Assembly: GCA_002404155.1 (NCBI GenBank)
Contig: DHJC01000073.1
Location: 73,942 to 137,941 of the forward strand
Source: Chloroflexi bacterium UBA4730
Lineage (GTDB): Bacteria; Chloroflexota; Limnocylindria; P2-11E
DNA length: 64,000 bases
Reading direction: 5' to 3'
The position numbers and the translations under genes were made by a program. Shown piece after piece: positions 33,883 to 42,937 of this stretch (its first letter is position 1; every line of letters begins with the position of its first letter). The notes under the pieces were generated by a model. The model did not search any database. It was not told the DNA's origin and was given only the letters and a program-made list of their open reading frames with translations.

Positions 33883-35591
33883 ACTTCTTCCTCGACGATC
33901 CCGACCTCGTCGCCACGTTCGACCGCGGCGTGCCGTGGGAGCGCGTGGTCCGGCTCACCGAGGGGCCGGAGGCCGACGTCGCGGAGACGGTGGCGACGTG
34001 GCGCGAGATGCTCGCCGTCGCCGGCCGCTACATCGGCACCGAGGTCGCGTCGCGCGCGCGCGCGGTCGACGCGATCGGGGTCGTGCGCGACGACGGCCGG
34101 ATCGAGATGAACGAGCCGCTCAAGGCGAACCTCAAGGGCCTCGCCGACCTTGGGCTCATCGGGCTTCCGTTGCCGCGCGAGTACGGCGGCAGCGGGCTGC
34201 CCTTCACGCTCTCGGCCTTCGTCATCGAGATGCTCGCGCGGGCCTGCCCGAGCACGATGGTGCAGTTCGCCTTCTACACGGCGCCCGCCGCCATGATCGT
34301 GCGCTACGGGACCGAAGAGCAGAAGCGGCGGTACGTCCCACGGCTCGCTCGCGGCGAGATCATCGGCGCGGTCGCGATGACCGAGCCGCAGGCCGGCTCC
34401 GACGTCGGGAAGGTCGCGACGGAGGCGACCGAGCGCGACGGTTGCTGGACGCTGAACGGTCGAAAGCAGTTCATCAGCGCGGGCAACGGCGATCTCGTCA
34501 TCGTGCTCGCGCGCGCCGTGCGCGGCTCGCGCGGCCTCGACGGGCTCGGCCTCTTCATCGCCGATCGCGCGGACGGTAACTACGTCGTCGAGCGCGCCGA
34601 GCACAAGTTCACCATCCGTGGATCGCCGACCTGCGCGCTCATGTTCGACGGCACCAAAGCGGAGCCGCTCGGCCGGCCGGGCGACGGCTGGCACGGGATC
34701 CTGTCGTTCATGAACGAATCGCGGGTCGGGGTCGGGATCCAAGGCCTCGGGATCGGGACCGCGGCGCTCGCCGCGGCCTCCGCCTACGCCGCGGAGCGGC
34801 GGCAGATGGACCGCCCGATCCGCGAGCATCCGATGGTCGCGGAGATGCTCCTCGACATGGAGACGAGCGTCGCCGGATTGCGCGCGCTCGTCGTCGAGGC
34901 AGCACTGCTCCAGGACACGATCCTCACCCGCCCCGACGCACCGGAGCGGCACCGGCTCCGGGAGCTCACGCCGCTCATCAAGTGGTACGGCGCCGAGGAG
35001 ATGATCCGGGTCTGCCGGCTCGCGCTGCAGATCCACGGCGGCTACGGCGTCGTGACCGAGTACGACGTCGAACGGCATATGCGCGACAGCCTCATCCTCC
35101 CGATCTACGAAGGAACGTCGCAGATCCAGGCGCTCATGGCGGTCCGCGATCTCATGCGCGCGATCCTCCAGCGTCCGACGGGCCTCCTTCGCGGTGGACC
35201 GAGCGCCGCGCTCGCCGGCGCGCGCTTCCCCGGAGCCGTCGGGCGCGATCTCGCCGCTGGCCGGGCCGCGCTCATCCGGACGCTCCGCGGCCTGATGGCC
35301 GGCCTCGTCCGCCGCGGCGGGATCGGGCTCCTGCGCGGGTCGCGGCAGCCGACCGATGCAGAGCTCGCGCCGTTCCTCCTGCACGCCGAGCGGATCACCG
35401 AAACGCTCGCGCACCTGCACGTCGCGCGCGCGCTCGCCGAGGCATCCGCGCGGATCGCGGAGCACCGGCCGCTCGCGGCGCGGGCCGCGCTGCGGGCGCG
35501 CCTCGTCGCGGAGCGCAACCGCCTGACGATCGCGGCCGGCGACGGTGGCGTGTTCGCCCGCATCGCGCGCTGGCGCTCGGCGCAGCGATGA
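33879..35591 (+). CDS. Acyl-CoA dehydrogenase
   Basis: 570 residues; GTG start overlapping the previous stop. The flavin-binding middle region reads GAVAMTEPQAGSDVGKVAT and the C-terminal helical part has IHGGYGVVTEYDVERHMRD and IYEGTSQIQALMAVRDLM. About 150 residues beyond the core form a helical extension, as in the long-form (AcdA/DszC-like) members. First oxidation step of beta-oxidation. Confidence 0.93.
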   Translation: MNFFLDDPDLVATFDRGVPWERVVRLTEGPEADVAETVATWREMLAVAGRYIGTEVASRARAVDAIGVVRDDGRIEMNEPLKANLKGLADLGLIGLPLPREYGGSGLPFTLSAFVIEMLARACPSTMVQFAFYTAPAAMIVRYGTEEQKRRYVPRLARGEIIGAVAMTEPQAGSDVGKVATEATERDGCWTLNGRKQFISAGNGDLVIVLARAVRGSRGLDGLGLFIADRADGNYVVERAEHKFTIRGSPTCALMFDGTKAEPLGRPGDGWHGILSFMNESRVGVGIQGLGIGTAALAAASAYAAERRQMDRPIREHPMVAEMLLDMETSVAGLRALVVEAALLQDTILTRPDAPERHRLRELTPLIKWYGAEEMIRVCRLALQIHGGYGVVTEYDVERHMRDSLILPIYEGTSQIQALMAVRDLMRAILQRPTGLLRGGPSAALAGARFPGAVGRDLAAGRAALIRTLRGLMAGLVRRGGIGLLRGSRQPTDAELAPFLLHAERITETLAHLHVARALAEASARIAEHRPLAARAALRARLVAERNRLTIAAGDGGVFARIARWRSAQR

Positions 35592-36163
35592 AGGTGAAGA
35601 GCGGCCGCGAGGACGAGATCCTCGCCGCGGCGGCGCGCATCTTCCGCGAGAAGGGCTATCACGGGACGAGCGTCCGCGACATCGCCGAGGCCGTCGGCCT
35701 GCTGAAGGGGAGCCTGTACCACTACATCCGCTCGAAGGACGAGCTCCTCGCGCGGCTCTTCGAGGGACTGCTCGAGGACACCGTGCGCGAGCTCGGATCG
35801 ATCGTGGCCCGCGACGCGAGCCCTGAGGCCCGGTTGCGCGACATGGTCCGCGCCTACGCCGACGCGGTCATGGCGCATCACGACGCGGTCGGGCTGTACC
35901 TGCGCGAATGGCGGTCATTGCCGCCGGCCGAGCTCGCCGGGCTCGGCGCTCGCCGCCGCCGGATGCGCGCCCTGCTCACCGACGTGATCGACGACGGCGT
36001 CCGCGCCGGCGGCTTCGCGGTCGGCGACGCGAAGATCGCGGCACTCGCGATCCTGGGGAGCTGCAACTGGCTCTACGAGTGGTATCGCCCCGGAGGACGA
36101 CTGAGCCGCGCGGCGATCGCCGACGAGCTCGCGGAGCGCGCGGTGCGGAGCGTGCGGGCATGA
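35588..36163 (+). CDS. TetR/AcrR-family regulator of the fatty-acid operon
   Basis: 191 residues. N-terminal HTH (EILAAAARIFREKGYHGTSV, IAEAVGLLKGSLYHYIRSKD) and a helical ligand domain with YLREWRSLP, a pattern of KstR2/FadR-like TetR proteins that bind acyl-CoA. It is embedded in the operon whose promoter carries the palindrome at 30436, so autoregulation and acyl-CoA induction are likely. Confidence 0.92.
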   Translation: MKVKSGREDEILAAAARIFREKGYHGTSVRDIAEAVGLLKGSLYHYIRSKDELLARLFEGLLEDTVRELGSIVARDASPEARLRDMVRAYADAVMAHHDAVGLYLREWRSLPPAELAGLGARRRRMRALLTDVIDDGVRAGGFAVGDAKIAALAILGSCNWLYEWYRPGGRLSRAAIADELAERAVRSVRA

Positions 36164-37839
36164 CCGACCGGCCGTGGCTGCGCTTCTACGACGAAGGCGT
36201 GCCGCGGACGATCGCGTATCCCGAGGTCGCGCTCCACACGTTCCTCGACGACACCGCGCGCCGGACACCCGACGCCATCGCCACGATCTTCTTCGACGCG
36301 AAGCTCACGTACCGCGAGCTGTCGCGCGCGGCCGATCGCTTCGCCGCCGGCCTGCAGACGCTCGGCGTCGAGAAAGGCGACCGGGTCGCGCTCATCCTCC
36401 CGAATTGCCCGCAGTACGTCATCGCGTTCTACGGCGCGCTCCGCGCCGGCGCGATCGTCGTCCCGTGCAATCCGCTCTACACCGCGACCGAGCTCCGGCG
36501 CCAGCTCGCCGATGCGGGCGCGCGCGTGGCCGTCGTGCTCTCGCGCGCCTACCCGGCGCTCCGCGACGCGCTGCCGGGCACGGCCGTGCACGAGGTCGTC
36601 GTCACCAGCATCAAGGACTACATGCCGCCGGTCCTCCGCGCGCTCTTCACGCTGTTCCGGGAGCGGAAGGAGGGCCACCGGGTCCGCCTCGCGCCGGGCC
36701 ATCGGACGTTCCGCGCCGTCCTGCGACTGGGCCGGCGGCCGACGCCCGTCGCCGTCGGACCGAGCGATCTCGCCGCGCTCCTCTACACCGGCGGCACAAC
36801 GGGCGTCCCCAAGGGCGCGATGCTCTCGCATCGGGCCCTCGTCACGAACGCGCTGCAGTCGCGGGCGTGGTACCCGCGCACGGTCGCCGGGCACACGCGG
36901 GCGCTCGCGGTGATGCCGTTCTTCCACGCGTACGGCCTCACTGTCGTCATGAACGAGGGGATCCACGGCGGGTACGGGCTCGTCCTCATCCCGCGCTTCG
37001 ACCTCGAGATGATCCTGAAGGCGATCGACCGCTACCGGCCGGAACTCTTCGCGGGCGCGCCGCGCGTGTACGTCGCGGTGAACAACTCGCCGCTCGCACA
37101 GAAGTACGACCTCCGCTCGATCGAGGCGTGCATCTCGGGCTCCGCGCCGCTGCCCGTCGAGGTCGCGACCGAGTTCGAGCGCCTCACCCACGGCGGGAAG
37201 GTCGTCGAAGGCTACGGCCTGACCGAAGCGGCGCCGGTGACGCACTGCAACCCGATCCTCGGCCGGCGGAAGGTCGGGACGATCGGCGTCCCGTTCCCCG
37301 ACGTCGACGCGAAGATCGTCGATCTCGAGACCGGCGCCCGCGATCTGTCGGTGGGCGAGGTGGGCGAGCTCGTCGTCCGCGGGCCGAACCTTATGGACGG
37401 CTACTGGAACGCGCCCACTGAGACGGCGCTCGTCCTGCGCGACGGCTGGCTGTACACCGGCGACGTCGCGCGCATGGACGAGGACGGGTACTTCACGATC
37501 GTCGACCGGAAGAAGGAGCTCATCATCGTCTCCGGGTACAACGTCTACCCGCGCGAGGTCGAGGAGGTCCTGTACGCACACCCGGCGGTGCTCGAGGCCG
37601 GCGCGATCGGGATCGCCGACGTGGAGCGCGGCGAGGTCGTGAAGGCGTTCGTGGCCCTGCGCCCCGGCATGACCGCGACCCCCGAGGAGCTCATCGCGCA
37701 CTGTGCCCGGTCGCTCGCGCGATACAAAGTCCCCGTCGCGATCGAGCTCCGCCCCGAGCTGCCGAAGACGCTCATCGGCAAGGTGCTGCGCCGCGCGCTC
37801 GTCGAGCGCCCAGCGTCGACCGAGGCGCCGCGCGCATGA
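36160..37839 (+). CDS. Long-chain acyl-CoA synthetase (FadD-like)
   Basis: 559 residues. AMP-binding motif LLYTGGTTGVPKGAMLSH, GYGLTEAAPVTHCNP, YTGDVARMDEDGYFTIVDRK and the catalytic lysine in PKTLIGKVLRR. It activates fatty acids for the preceding enzymes. ATG overlaps the TetR stop. Confidence 0.95.
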   Translation: MTDRPWLRFYDEGVPRTIAYPEVALHTFLDDTARRTPDAIATIFFDAKLTYRELSRAADRFAAGLQTLGVEKGDRVALILPNCPQYVIAFYGALRAGAIVVPCNPLYTATELRRQLADAGARVAVVLSRAYPALRDALPGTAVHEVVVTSIKDYMPPVLRALFTLFRERKEGHRVRLAPGHRTFRAVLRLGRRPTPVAVGPSDLAALLYTGGTTGVPKGAMLSHRALVTNALQSRAWYPRTVAGHTRALAVMPFFHAYGLTVVMNEGIHGGYGLVLIPRFDLEMILKAIDRYRPELFAGAPRVYVAVNNSPLAQKYDLRSIEACISGSAPLPVEVATEFERLTHGGKVVEGYGLTEAAPVTHCNPILGRRKVGTIGVPFPDVDAKIVDLETGARDLSVGEVGELVVRGPNLMDGYWNAPTETALVLRDGWLYTGDVARMDEDGYFTIVDRKKELIIVSGYNVYPREVEEVLYAHPAVLEAGAIGIADVERGEVVKAFVALRPGMTATPEELIAHCARSLARYKVPVAIELRPELPKTLIGKVLRRALVERPASTEAPRA

Positions 37840-37873
37840 TGCCCCGCAGCGCCGAGCCGCACGGGCGATGTCA

Positions 37874-38113
37874 TCAACCCGTGCCGGGTGGGCGGATGTA
37901 CGTCCAGTGCGCGGCGCCGTCCAGGGTCCGCTGGAAGTCCCCGCCGTTCGTGCTGGCGTAGGCCGCCCCCGCCCGCAGGTCACTCAGGAACCCATGCCAG
38001 GAGTTCTGGTCATCGTCGATCTGGAGCTTGTGGGGCAAAGCACGCGCAGCGGTGGCCGCAAGGAGTGTGGCACGGCCAGTGCTTCGACCATCTCCAGTGG
38101 GGCAAGCTACGGC
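37874..38113 (-). pseudogene. C-terminal remnant of a BNR/Ycf48-like beta-propeller protein
   Basis: On the minus strand an open frame reads VACPTGDGRSTGRATLLAAT, then WHGFLSDLRAGAAYASTNGG and FQRTLDGAAHWTYI before a stop at 37874. The last part resembles the YAxTNGGxFxRTxDGGxxW unit of sialidase-like propellers. No start codon or full domain exists; the methyltransferase gene overlaps its upstream side. Confidence 0.35.
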
Positions 38114-38120
38114 CGAGCCG

Positions 38121-38822
38121 ATGACTGAGCTCAGCGCCTATTACGAATCGGTCGCACCCTTCTACCAGGCGGAGATGGCGCTTCGGGACGACATCCCGAG
38201 GTGGGTTCGGCTGACGGAGCTCGCTTCGGCACGGACCGTGATCGATCTGGGCTGCGGCAACGGTCGGGTAGCCCGCGCACTCGCCGCGCGTTTTGAGGTC
38301 ACCGGGGTGGACCTACTGACGACGCTCGGTCCCTACGGTGGCGGGTTCACATTCGTGCAGGGAGACTTGCGCGATCTCCCGTTCGCAGACGGCCAGTTCG
38401 ATTTCGCCATCGCTGCCAACGACCCATTCGCTCATCTACTGGAAGACGCCGACCGGACCCAAGCGCTCAACGAGGCGGCACGCGTCGCGAGCCGCGTGGT
38501 CATCGACGGACTGGCGCTGACGCCGGCTGACAATGCGCAAGCCCGAAGGAGCGCGCTCGTGCGTGAAGCCAGGCTGCCGGGCGGAACCCTGCGTCACGAA
38601 ACGTGGCGCGCGCTCGGCGGAGATCGGTATCGGACGACTTATCGCTATCTGAGAGGGCCGACGATGGTCGGCGAGGCGACGACCACGGTGCGGGCGTGGC
38701 GGCGCGACGAGGTTGCGCTCCGCCGCCCGGACGTGCACATCGCCGGCGGCCTCGACGGCGGGCTCTACGACCCGGAGGCATCAGGATTCGTGATCACGGT
38801 CGGAGGTCCTGTATGGACATGA
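38121..38822 (+). CDS. Class I SAM-dependent methyltransferase
   Basis: 233 residues. Motif I VIDLGCGNGRVARALAA, then VTGVDL and LPFADGQFDFAIAANDPF, the usual order of a small-molecule methyltransferase. No substrate clue. The end overlaps the DUF2231 gene by ten bases. Confidence 0.9.
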   Translation: MTELSAYYESVAPFYQAEMALRDDIPRWVRLTELASARTVIDLGCGNGRVARALAARFEVTGVDLLTTLGPYGGGFTFVQGDLRDLPFADGQFDFAIAANDPFAHLLEDADRTQALNEAARVASRVVIDGLALTPADNAQARRSALVREARLPGGTLRHETWRALGGDRYRTTYRYLRGPTMVGEATTTVRAWRRDEVALRRPDVHIAGGLDGGLYDPEASGFVITVGGPVWT

Positions 38823-39319
38823 AGCATCCCGTTATCTATGGCCATCCCCTCCACGCGATGCTTTCCGATCTGCCCGCCGCGCTCATCCCGATGGCGCTGC
38901 TTGCGGCCGTCGCGGAACGGGTGCGGCCAGGCCGCGAAACCTGCCTTGCTGCCACCGCAATCTCGGCGCTCGCACTAGGCTCGGCCATTACCGCTGGTCT
39001 TGTCGGCTGGTGGGACTGGCTCACGATGCCGGGCGATCATCCGGCGCACGGGCCGGCGACCACGCACGGCCTGCTCAACACGGCCGGCCTCGGCGTCGGC
39101 GCCGCGGCCCTGCTGGCGCCCCGCCGCCGACTCGAGCTGCTCGTGGTCCTCAACGCGATCCTGCTGGTGGCGGCCTGGATTGGCGGCGACCTCGTCTATC
39201 GGCTTGGTTGGCGAGTGCGGCCCGCCGAGGAGCTCGAGTTGCTCGATCAAGGGAAGTCGCGCGCGGAGGCACGGGCACTCGTCGACAAGCACGAGCGTGA
39301 GGACCTCTTGCTCAGCTAG
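38813..39319 (+). CDS. DUF2231-type membrane protein
   Basis: 168 residues, four helices. It starts MDMKHPVIYGHPLHAMLSDL, the GHPLHPxLxxxP signature of DUF2231, with further HGPATTHGLLNTAGL. GGAGG upstream supports the ATG at 38813. Family function is unknown; the conserved histidines could bind heme. It converges on the glycosyltransferase gene with an 8-base overlap. Confidence 0.82.
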   Translation: MDMKHPVIYGHPLHAMLSDLPAALIPMALLAAVAERVRPGRETCLAATAISALALGSAITAGLVGWWDWLTMPGDHPAHGPATTHGLLNTAGLGVGAAALLAPRRRLELLVVLNAILLVAAWIGGDLVYRLGWRVRPAEELELLDQGKSRAEARALVDKHEREDLLLS

Positions 39320-40361
39320 CGCCCACCCGCCGATAGAGCCGCTCGTGGGCGTCGACCATGCGCGGCAGGTCGTGTCGGCGCGCGTCGGCGCGGCACGCTG
39401 CCCGCGACGACCCCATAGCAGCGCGGACGCCCTCGATCAGCGCACGCTCGTCATCCGGGGGCGCAAGTACTCCGCTCCGGCCGTCGATGACGATCTCGCG
39501 CAGGCCGCCGCGCGCATACGCAACGACCGGCGTTCCCGTCGCGAGCGACTCGAGCGCGACGAGCCCGAACGGCTCGTCCCACCGGATCGGCAGGAGCGTC
39601 GCGGAGGCGCCGCCGAGCATCCGCCAGAGCGCGGGCCGATCGAGCGCGCCGTCGTACTCCGCGGCGGGTCCGAGCAGCGGTCGCACGTCCCTTAGGAAAT
39701 AGGCGTTGTCGTAGATCGGGCCGGCCAGCCGGAGCGGCAGCCGCAGCTCACGGGCGACACGACAGGCAGCGTCCGCACCCTTCTCGGGGCTGATCCGACC
39801 CGCGAAGGCGAGATAGCCCCCCTGGCCGGCGCCTTCAGGCACCGCATCGATGTCCACACCGTTGGGCAGCACCTCCGCGACCGGGACGCCAGCCGCGTTC
39901 CAATCCTCGCGGCAGCTGTTCGACACCGTTGCGAGCGTCGCGTACGCCGACCGAGCCGCCGCGACGATCGCAGGATCGAGCGGCGGCAAGTGCAGGGTAT
40001 GGATCACCCGGGGACCGCGCAGCTGCTCGAGGGCCGGCGCGTCGAAGGCGTGGGCGTGAAAGACATCGAAGTCGATCTCGTGTAGGTCGATCCACTGGCG
40101 GACCGCCGTGAAGATCTGGCCCTGTGATGAGACACGGCTGGGCCCGTCCGCCTGGAGCGCTGCGGTCGGATCGGCCCCGAACCCGAGATCTTGGATCGGC
40201 ACGCCCGCGACGTGCGAGCCTCGGGGCGCGACCAGGGTCACAGCGTGGCCGCGTGACGCGAGACCGCGCGCGAGGTCGGCGATGATCGATTGCGCGCCGC
40301 CGATCTGCCCGCGCCGATCGTCGATCACCGCGATGAAGGGCGCGATGAGCGCGACGCGCAA
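39312..40361 (-). CDS. GT4-family glycosyltransferase of the pterin operon
   Basis: 349 residues from the TTG at 40361, five bases after the folE stop. GT-B fold: N-terminal GGAQSIIADLARGLASRGH, middle FAGRISPEKGADAACRVA and the nucleotide-sugar loop EPFGLVALESLATGTPVVAY. Last gene of a four-gene operon with pterin genes, so a role in glycosylating the pterin product (as in BH4- or cyanopterin-glucoside formation) is plausible, but sugar and acceptor are inferred. Confidence 0.85.
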   Translation of the reverse strand: MRVALIAPFIAVIDDRRGQIGGAQSIIADLARGLASRGHAVTLVAPRGSHVAGVPIQDLGFGADPTAALQADGPSRVSSQGQIFTAVRQWIDLHEIDFDVFHAHAFDAPALEQLRGPRVIHTLHLPPLDPAIVAAARSAYATLATVSNSCREDWNAAGVPVAEVLPNGVDIDAVPEGAGQGGYLAFAGRISPEKGADAACRVARELRLPLRLAGPIYDNAYFLRDVRPLLGPAAEYDGALDRPALWRMLGGASATLLPIRWDEPFGLVALESLATGTPVVAYARGGLREIVIDGRSGVLAPPDDERALIEGVRAAMGSSRAACRADARRHDLPRMVDAHERLYRRVGAS

Positions 40362-40365
40362 CGTC

Positions 40366-41076
40366 CTAGCCCAGCGACGTGCGAGAAGGCAGCAGGCTGA
40401 GGAACTCCTGCCGGACGCGCTCTTCCTCGAACGCTCCGGACAGGGCGCTGGTCGTCGTGAGAACACCTGGCTTGGACACGCCACGCATCTCCATGCAGAA
40501 GTGACGAGCCTGCAGAACGACCATCGCGCCCTTGGGGGTGAGGCGTTTGTTCAAGCACGTGACGATCTGCTCGGTCATGCGCTCCTGGATCTGCGGACGG
40601 CGGGCATAGAAGTCGACCAGGCGAGCCAGCTTCGAAAGGCCGACGATCCGATCGCCGGGGATGTAGGCGACGTGGGCGGAGCCGAAGAATGGCAAGAAGT
40701 GGTGCGCGCACAAGGAGAAGAACGGGACGTCGATGACCGAGACCATCTGCGAGTAGTGCTCGGTGTTGGGGAACGAGCGATACGTGGGCCCGGCGCCTTG
40801 GCGCAGGCCGGCGAACAACTCTTCGTAGGCACGTGCGACGCGGACGTGCGTCGCTGCCAGATTCGGGTCGGTCACGTCCAAGTCGAGCGCGATGAGCACC
40901 TGCTTGAACGCCTCGGCGACGCGCTCGACTCGCGTGCCGGGCTCAGCGGGCTCGCTCTCCACTTCGTCGATGTCGATGTCATGCGCAACCCCGCCCCGCG
41001 ACACCCCATACGAGCGCAGCGGCGTGGGGTGGCGATTGCCGTCCCCGGCCGTCCGCTCGTCGTCTTCACTGGTCAC
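40366..41076 (-). CDS. folE: GTP cyclohydrolase I
   Basis: 236 residues; GTG start. Catalytic zinc region SLCAHHFLPFFG and the later Cys in ARHFCMEMRGV, with GLSKLARLVDFYARRPQIQE between. It converts GTP to 7,8-dihydroneopterin triphosphate. The N-terminal 45 residues are an acidic extension. Start overlaps the SDR stop. Confidence 0.95.
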   Translation of the reverse strand: MTSEDDERTAGDGNRHPTPLRSYGVSRGGVAHDIDIDEVESEPAEPGTRVERVAEAFKQVLIALDLDVTDPNLAATHVRVARAYEELFAGLRQGAGPTYRSFPNTEHYSQMVSVIDVPFFSLCAHHFLPFFGSAHVAYIPGDRIVGLSKLARLVDFYARRPQIQERMTEQIVTCLNKRLTPKGAMVVLQARHFCMEMRGVSKPGVLTTTSALSGAFEEERVRQEFLSLLPSRTSLG

Positions 41077-41783
41077 AGAATTCCCTCCGGCGGCATCAGT
41101 ACGATTTCGTCGACGCTCACTCCTGCAGGTTGCGATGCCGCCTGCACGATCGCCCGCGCGACGTCATCCGGTTGCAACATCTTCTCCCGTGCGAGTTCCG
41201 TGCCTCCAGCCCGGTCCCAGAACGGAGAATCGACCGAACCCACGACCATGTTGGTCACCCGCACGCCCAGTCGGCGATTCTCTTCGGCGACAACCTGGGC
41301 AAAGGCCCGTACTCCCGCTTTCGCCGCGCAATACGCCGCCGCGCCGGGGAAGGCCCGCACTGCGGCGACCGATGACAGCAGGATCAGATGCCCCTTTGCT
41401 TTCCGTACGTGCAGCAGCGTCGCACGGACTACAAGGAACGTGCCTCGAAGGTCGACATCGAGCACCGCATCCCAGTCCTCAACCGAGAACGATGCCGTGT
41501 CGCCGAATCGTCCCAAACCCGCGGCCGTGACCACGAGATCCAAACCGCCCAGCGCCGCGACGGCGCGCCCGACCGCGGCATCCACCGCGCCGGCCTCACG
41601 CACATCGCACTCGGTGACCACGGCGTCGCCCAACTCGCGAGCTAAGGCATCGAGCGCGGGCCGATCGCGCGCGGCGAGCGCGACGCGCGCTCCTTCGGCC
41701 GCGAGCGCGCGCGCGGTCGCAGCGCCGATGCCGCCGGAAGCGCCGGACACGAACGCGCGCCGGCCTGCGAGCGCTGCGCTCAC
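41073..41783 (-). CDS. SDR-family reductase, candidate sepiapterin/pterin reductase
   Basis: 236 residues. FVSGASGGIGAATARALA, the NxxG-like VVTAAGLG, catalytic Ser in LLSSVAAV and YCAAKAG. It lies between PTPS and GTP cyclohydrolase genes with four-base overlaps, so reduction of 6-pyruvoyl-tetrahydropterin is the natural hypothesis; sequence alone does not separate it from other SDRs. Confidence 0.85.
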   Translation of the reverse strand: MSAALAGRRAFVSGASGGIGAATARALAAEGARVALAARDRPALDALARELGDAVVTECDVREAGAVDAAVGRAVAALGGLDLVVTAAGLGRFGDTASFSVEDWDAVLDVDLRGTFLVVRATLLHVRKAKGHLILLSSVAAVRAFPGAAAYCAAKAGVRAFAQVVAEENRRLGVRVTNMVVGSVDSPFWDRAGGTELAREKMLQPDDVARAIVQAASQPAGVSVDEIVLMPPEGIL

Positions 41784-42622
41784 GAGGCCTCGGGACCCTC
41801 GTAGCTGAAGGCCGACCGCGGCGTCTCGTAGACGACGATGCGCGCCAGACCACGCACATTCGGAGCGAGCAGCTCCCAGATCCGCTCGGCGATGCGCTCA
41901 GCCGTGGGGATCACGGTGGTGAACGGCTCGACCTCGACGTTCAGGTAGCGGTGATCGAAGCGTGAAATGACCGCGGCATCCACAGCGCGATCGAGGCCGC
42001 CGAGATCGGTGACGATGCCGGTTCGTTCATCGGGCCGACCGCGCACCGTCACCTCGATGCGGTAGTCGTGACCGTGAGGCTCGGGGTTCGCGCACTTCCC
42101 GTAGATCCGACGGTTGTCTTCTTCGGATCGCTTCGGATCAGACAGCCGATGTGCCGCCGAGAAGCCGAATGACCGAGTGAGTTCCACTTCCGCACCTCCG
42201 TTGGTGTCGGCCCACAGCGCATCGGTCTCATTCAGCCGGACCGCGCGCAGCCGGGCTGCAGGGATCGCGCGTTGGACCCGCGGTGCGAGCTCGGCAAACA
42301 GAGCGCCTGCGAGCGCTTCGGCTGAAGGCTCACGGCCCGCGAGCGGGGCGTACTCCCGATCGAGCCGATGGTGATCCAGCGGTGTCGTCACATCCTTCAG
42401 CAGGGCGTCGAGATCGCGGAAGTCCACCAGGAAGTCGGTGGCCGGGTCGATCCGCCCGCCGATCGTCGCCGTCAACTGGTAGTTGTGCCCATGCACGCGG
42501 GTGGCCCGTCCAAAGGAGGCATCGCGATAGGCGTGCGCCGCTTCAAATGCGCGTGCCCGCGTGACGAGGACTTCGCCCGAGCGCAGCGAACCGCGGGCAG
42601 CGAAGAACACCTGGATCGTCAT
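41780..42622 (-). CDS. Tandem 6-pyruvoyl-tetrahydropterin synthase/QueD-like protein
   Basis: 280 residues with two complete PTPS folds. Domain 1 (about 20-140) has His ligands in FEAAHAYRD and VHGHNYQL plus LDHHRLD but no cysteine at the catalytic position. Domain 2 (about 145-280) has FSAAHRLSD, the catalytic YGKCANPEPHGHDY and RFDHRYLN. First gene of the operon. Domain 2 is probably the enzyme; domain 1 may be structural or have another lyase activity. Confidence 0.9.
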   Translation of the reverse strand: MTIQVFFAARGSLRSGEVLVTRARAFEAAHAYRDASFGRATRVHGHNYQLTATIGGRIDPATDFLVDFRDLDALLKDVTTPLDHHRLDREYAPLAGREPSAEALAGALFAELAPRVQRAIPAARLRAVRLNETDALWADTNGGAEVELTRSFGFSAAHRLSDPKRSEEDNRRIYGKCANPEPHGHDYRIEVTVRGRPDERTGIVTDLGGLDRAVDAAVISRFDHRYLNVEVEPFTTVIPTAERIAERIWELLAPNVRGLARIVVYETPRSAFSYEGPEAS

Positions 42623-42711
42623 GGCTCTGGGGCATCGTACGGCGCGGGCTTCTCGAAGCGTTTTAGATACGAGAGGGCCTACTGACCTAGCGTTGGGCCG
42701 ATGCGAATCGC

Positions 42712-42730
42712 ACAGAGCGACAAGCTCTGT
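42712..42730. terminator. Hairpin abutting the first tRNA-half element
   Basis: ACAGAGC at 42712 pairs with GCTCTGT at 42724 around GACAA. It ends on the first base of the repeat. Confidence 0.45.
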
Positions 42731-42850
42731 AGCCTGGAGGGGATTCGAACCCCTGACCTCTTCCTTGAAAGCGATGCGGTCGAGAGAAGCGGCCTAGGGA
42801 GTTCTTCACGCACGAATTGATACCGGCTTCGAATGAAAACGCGCGTCAGA
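42730..42850 (-). repeat. Composite tRNA-half element R1
   Basis: On the minus strand, 42770-42730 reads as the 3' half of a tRNA: CTTTCAAGGAAG, AGGTC, a T-arm AGGGG-TTCGAAT-CCCCT and an acceptor strand ending GGCTA. No matching 5' half exists within 100 bases. The tail (GAGAGAAGCGGCCTAG, GAATTGATACCGGCTTCG) is shared with R2 and with 13885-13935. The gap 42623-42937 has no gene. Confidence 0.75.
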
Positions 42851-42872
42851 TACGCGGCCTACCAAATCAACA

Positions 42873-42894
42873 GAGGCGGGTAGCAGGCCGCCTC
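42873..42894. repeat. GAGGCGG hairpin
   Basis: GAGGCGG pairs with CCGCCTC around an 8-base loop containing AGCAGG. The same 22-base unit is found inverted at 53644 and partly at 51416. Confidence 0.6.
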
Positions 42895-42937
42895 GCGCAA
42901 CTCCCAAGGTTCGATCGCTCCTAGACGACTGGAATCC

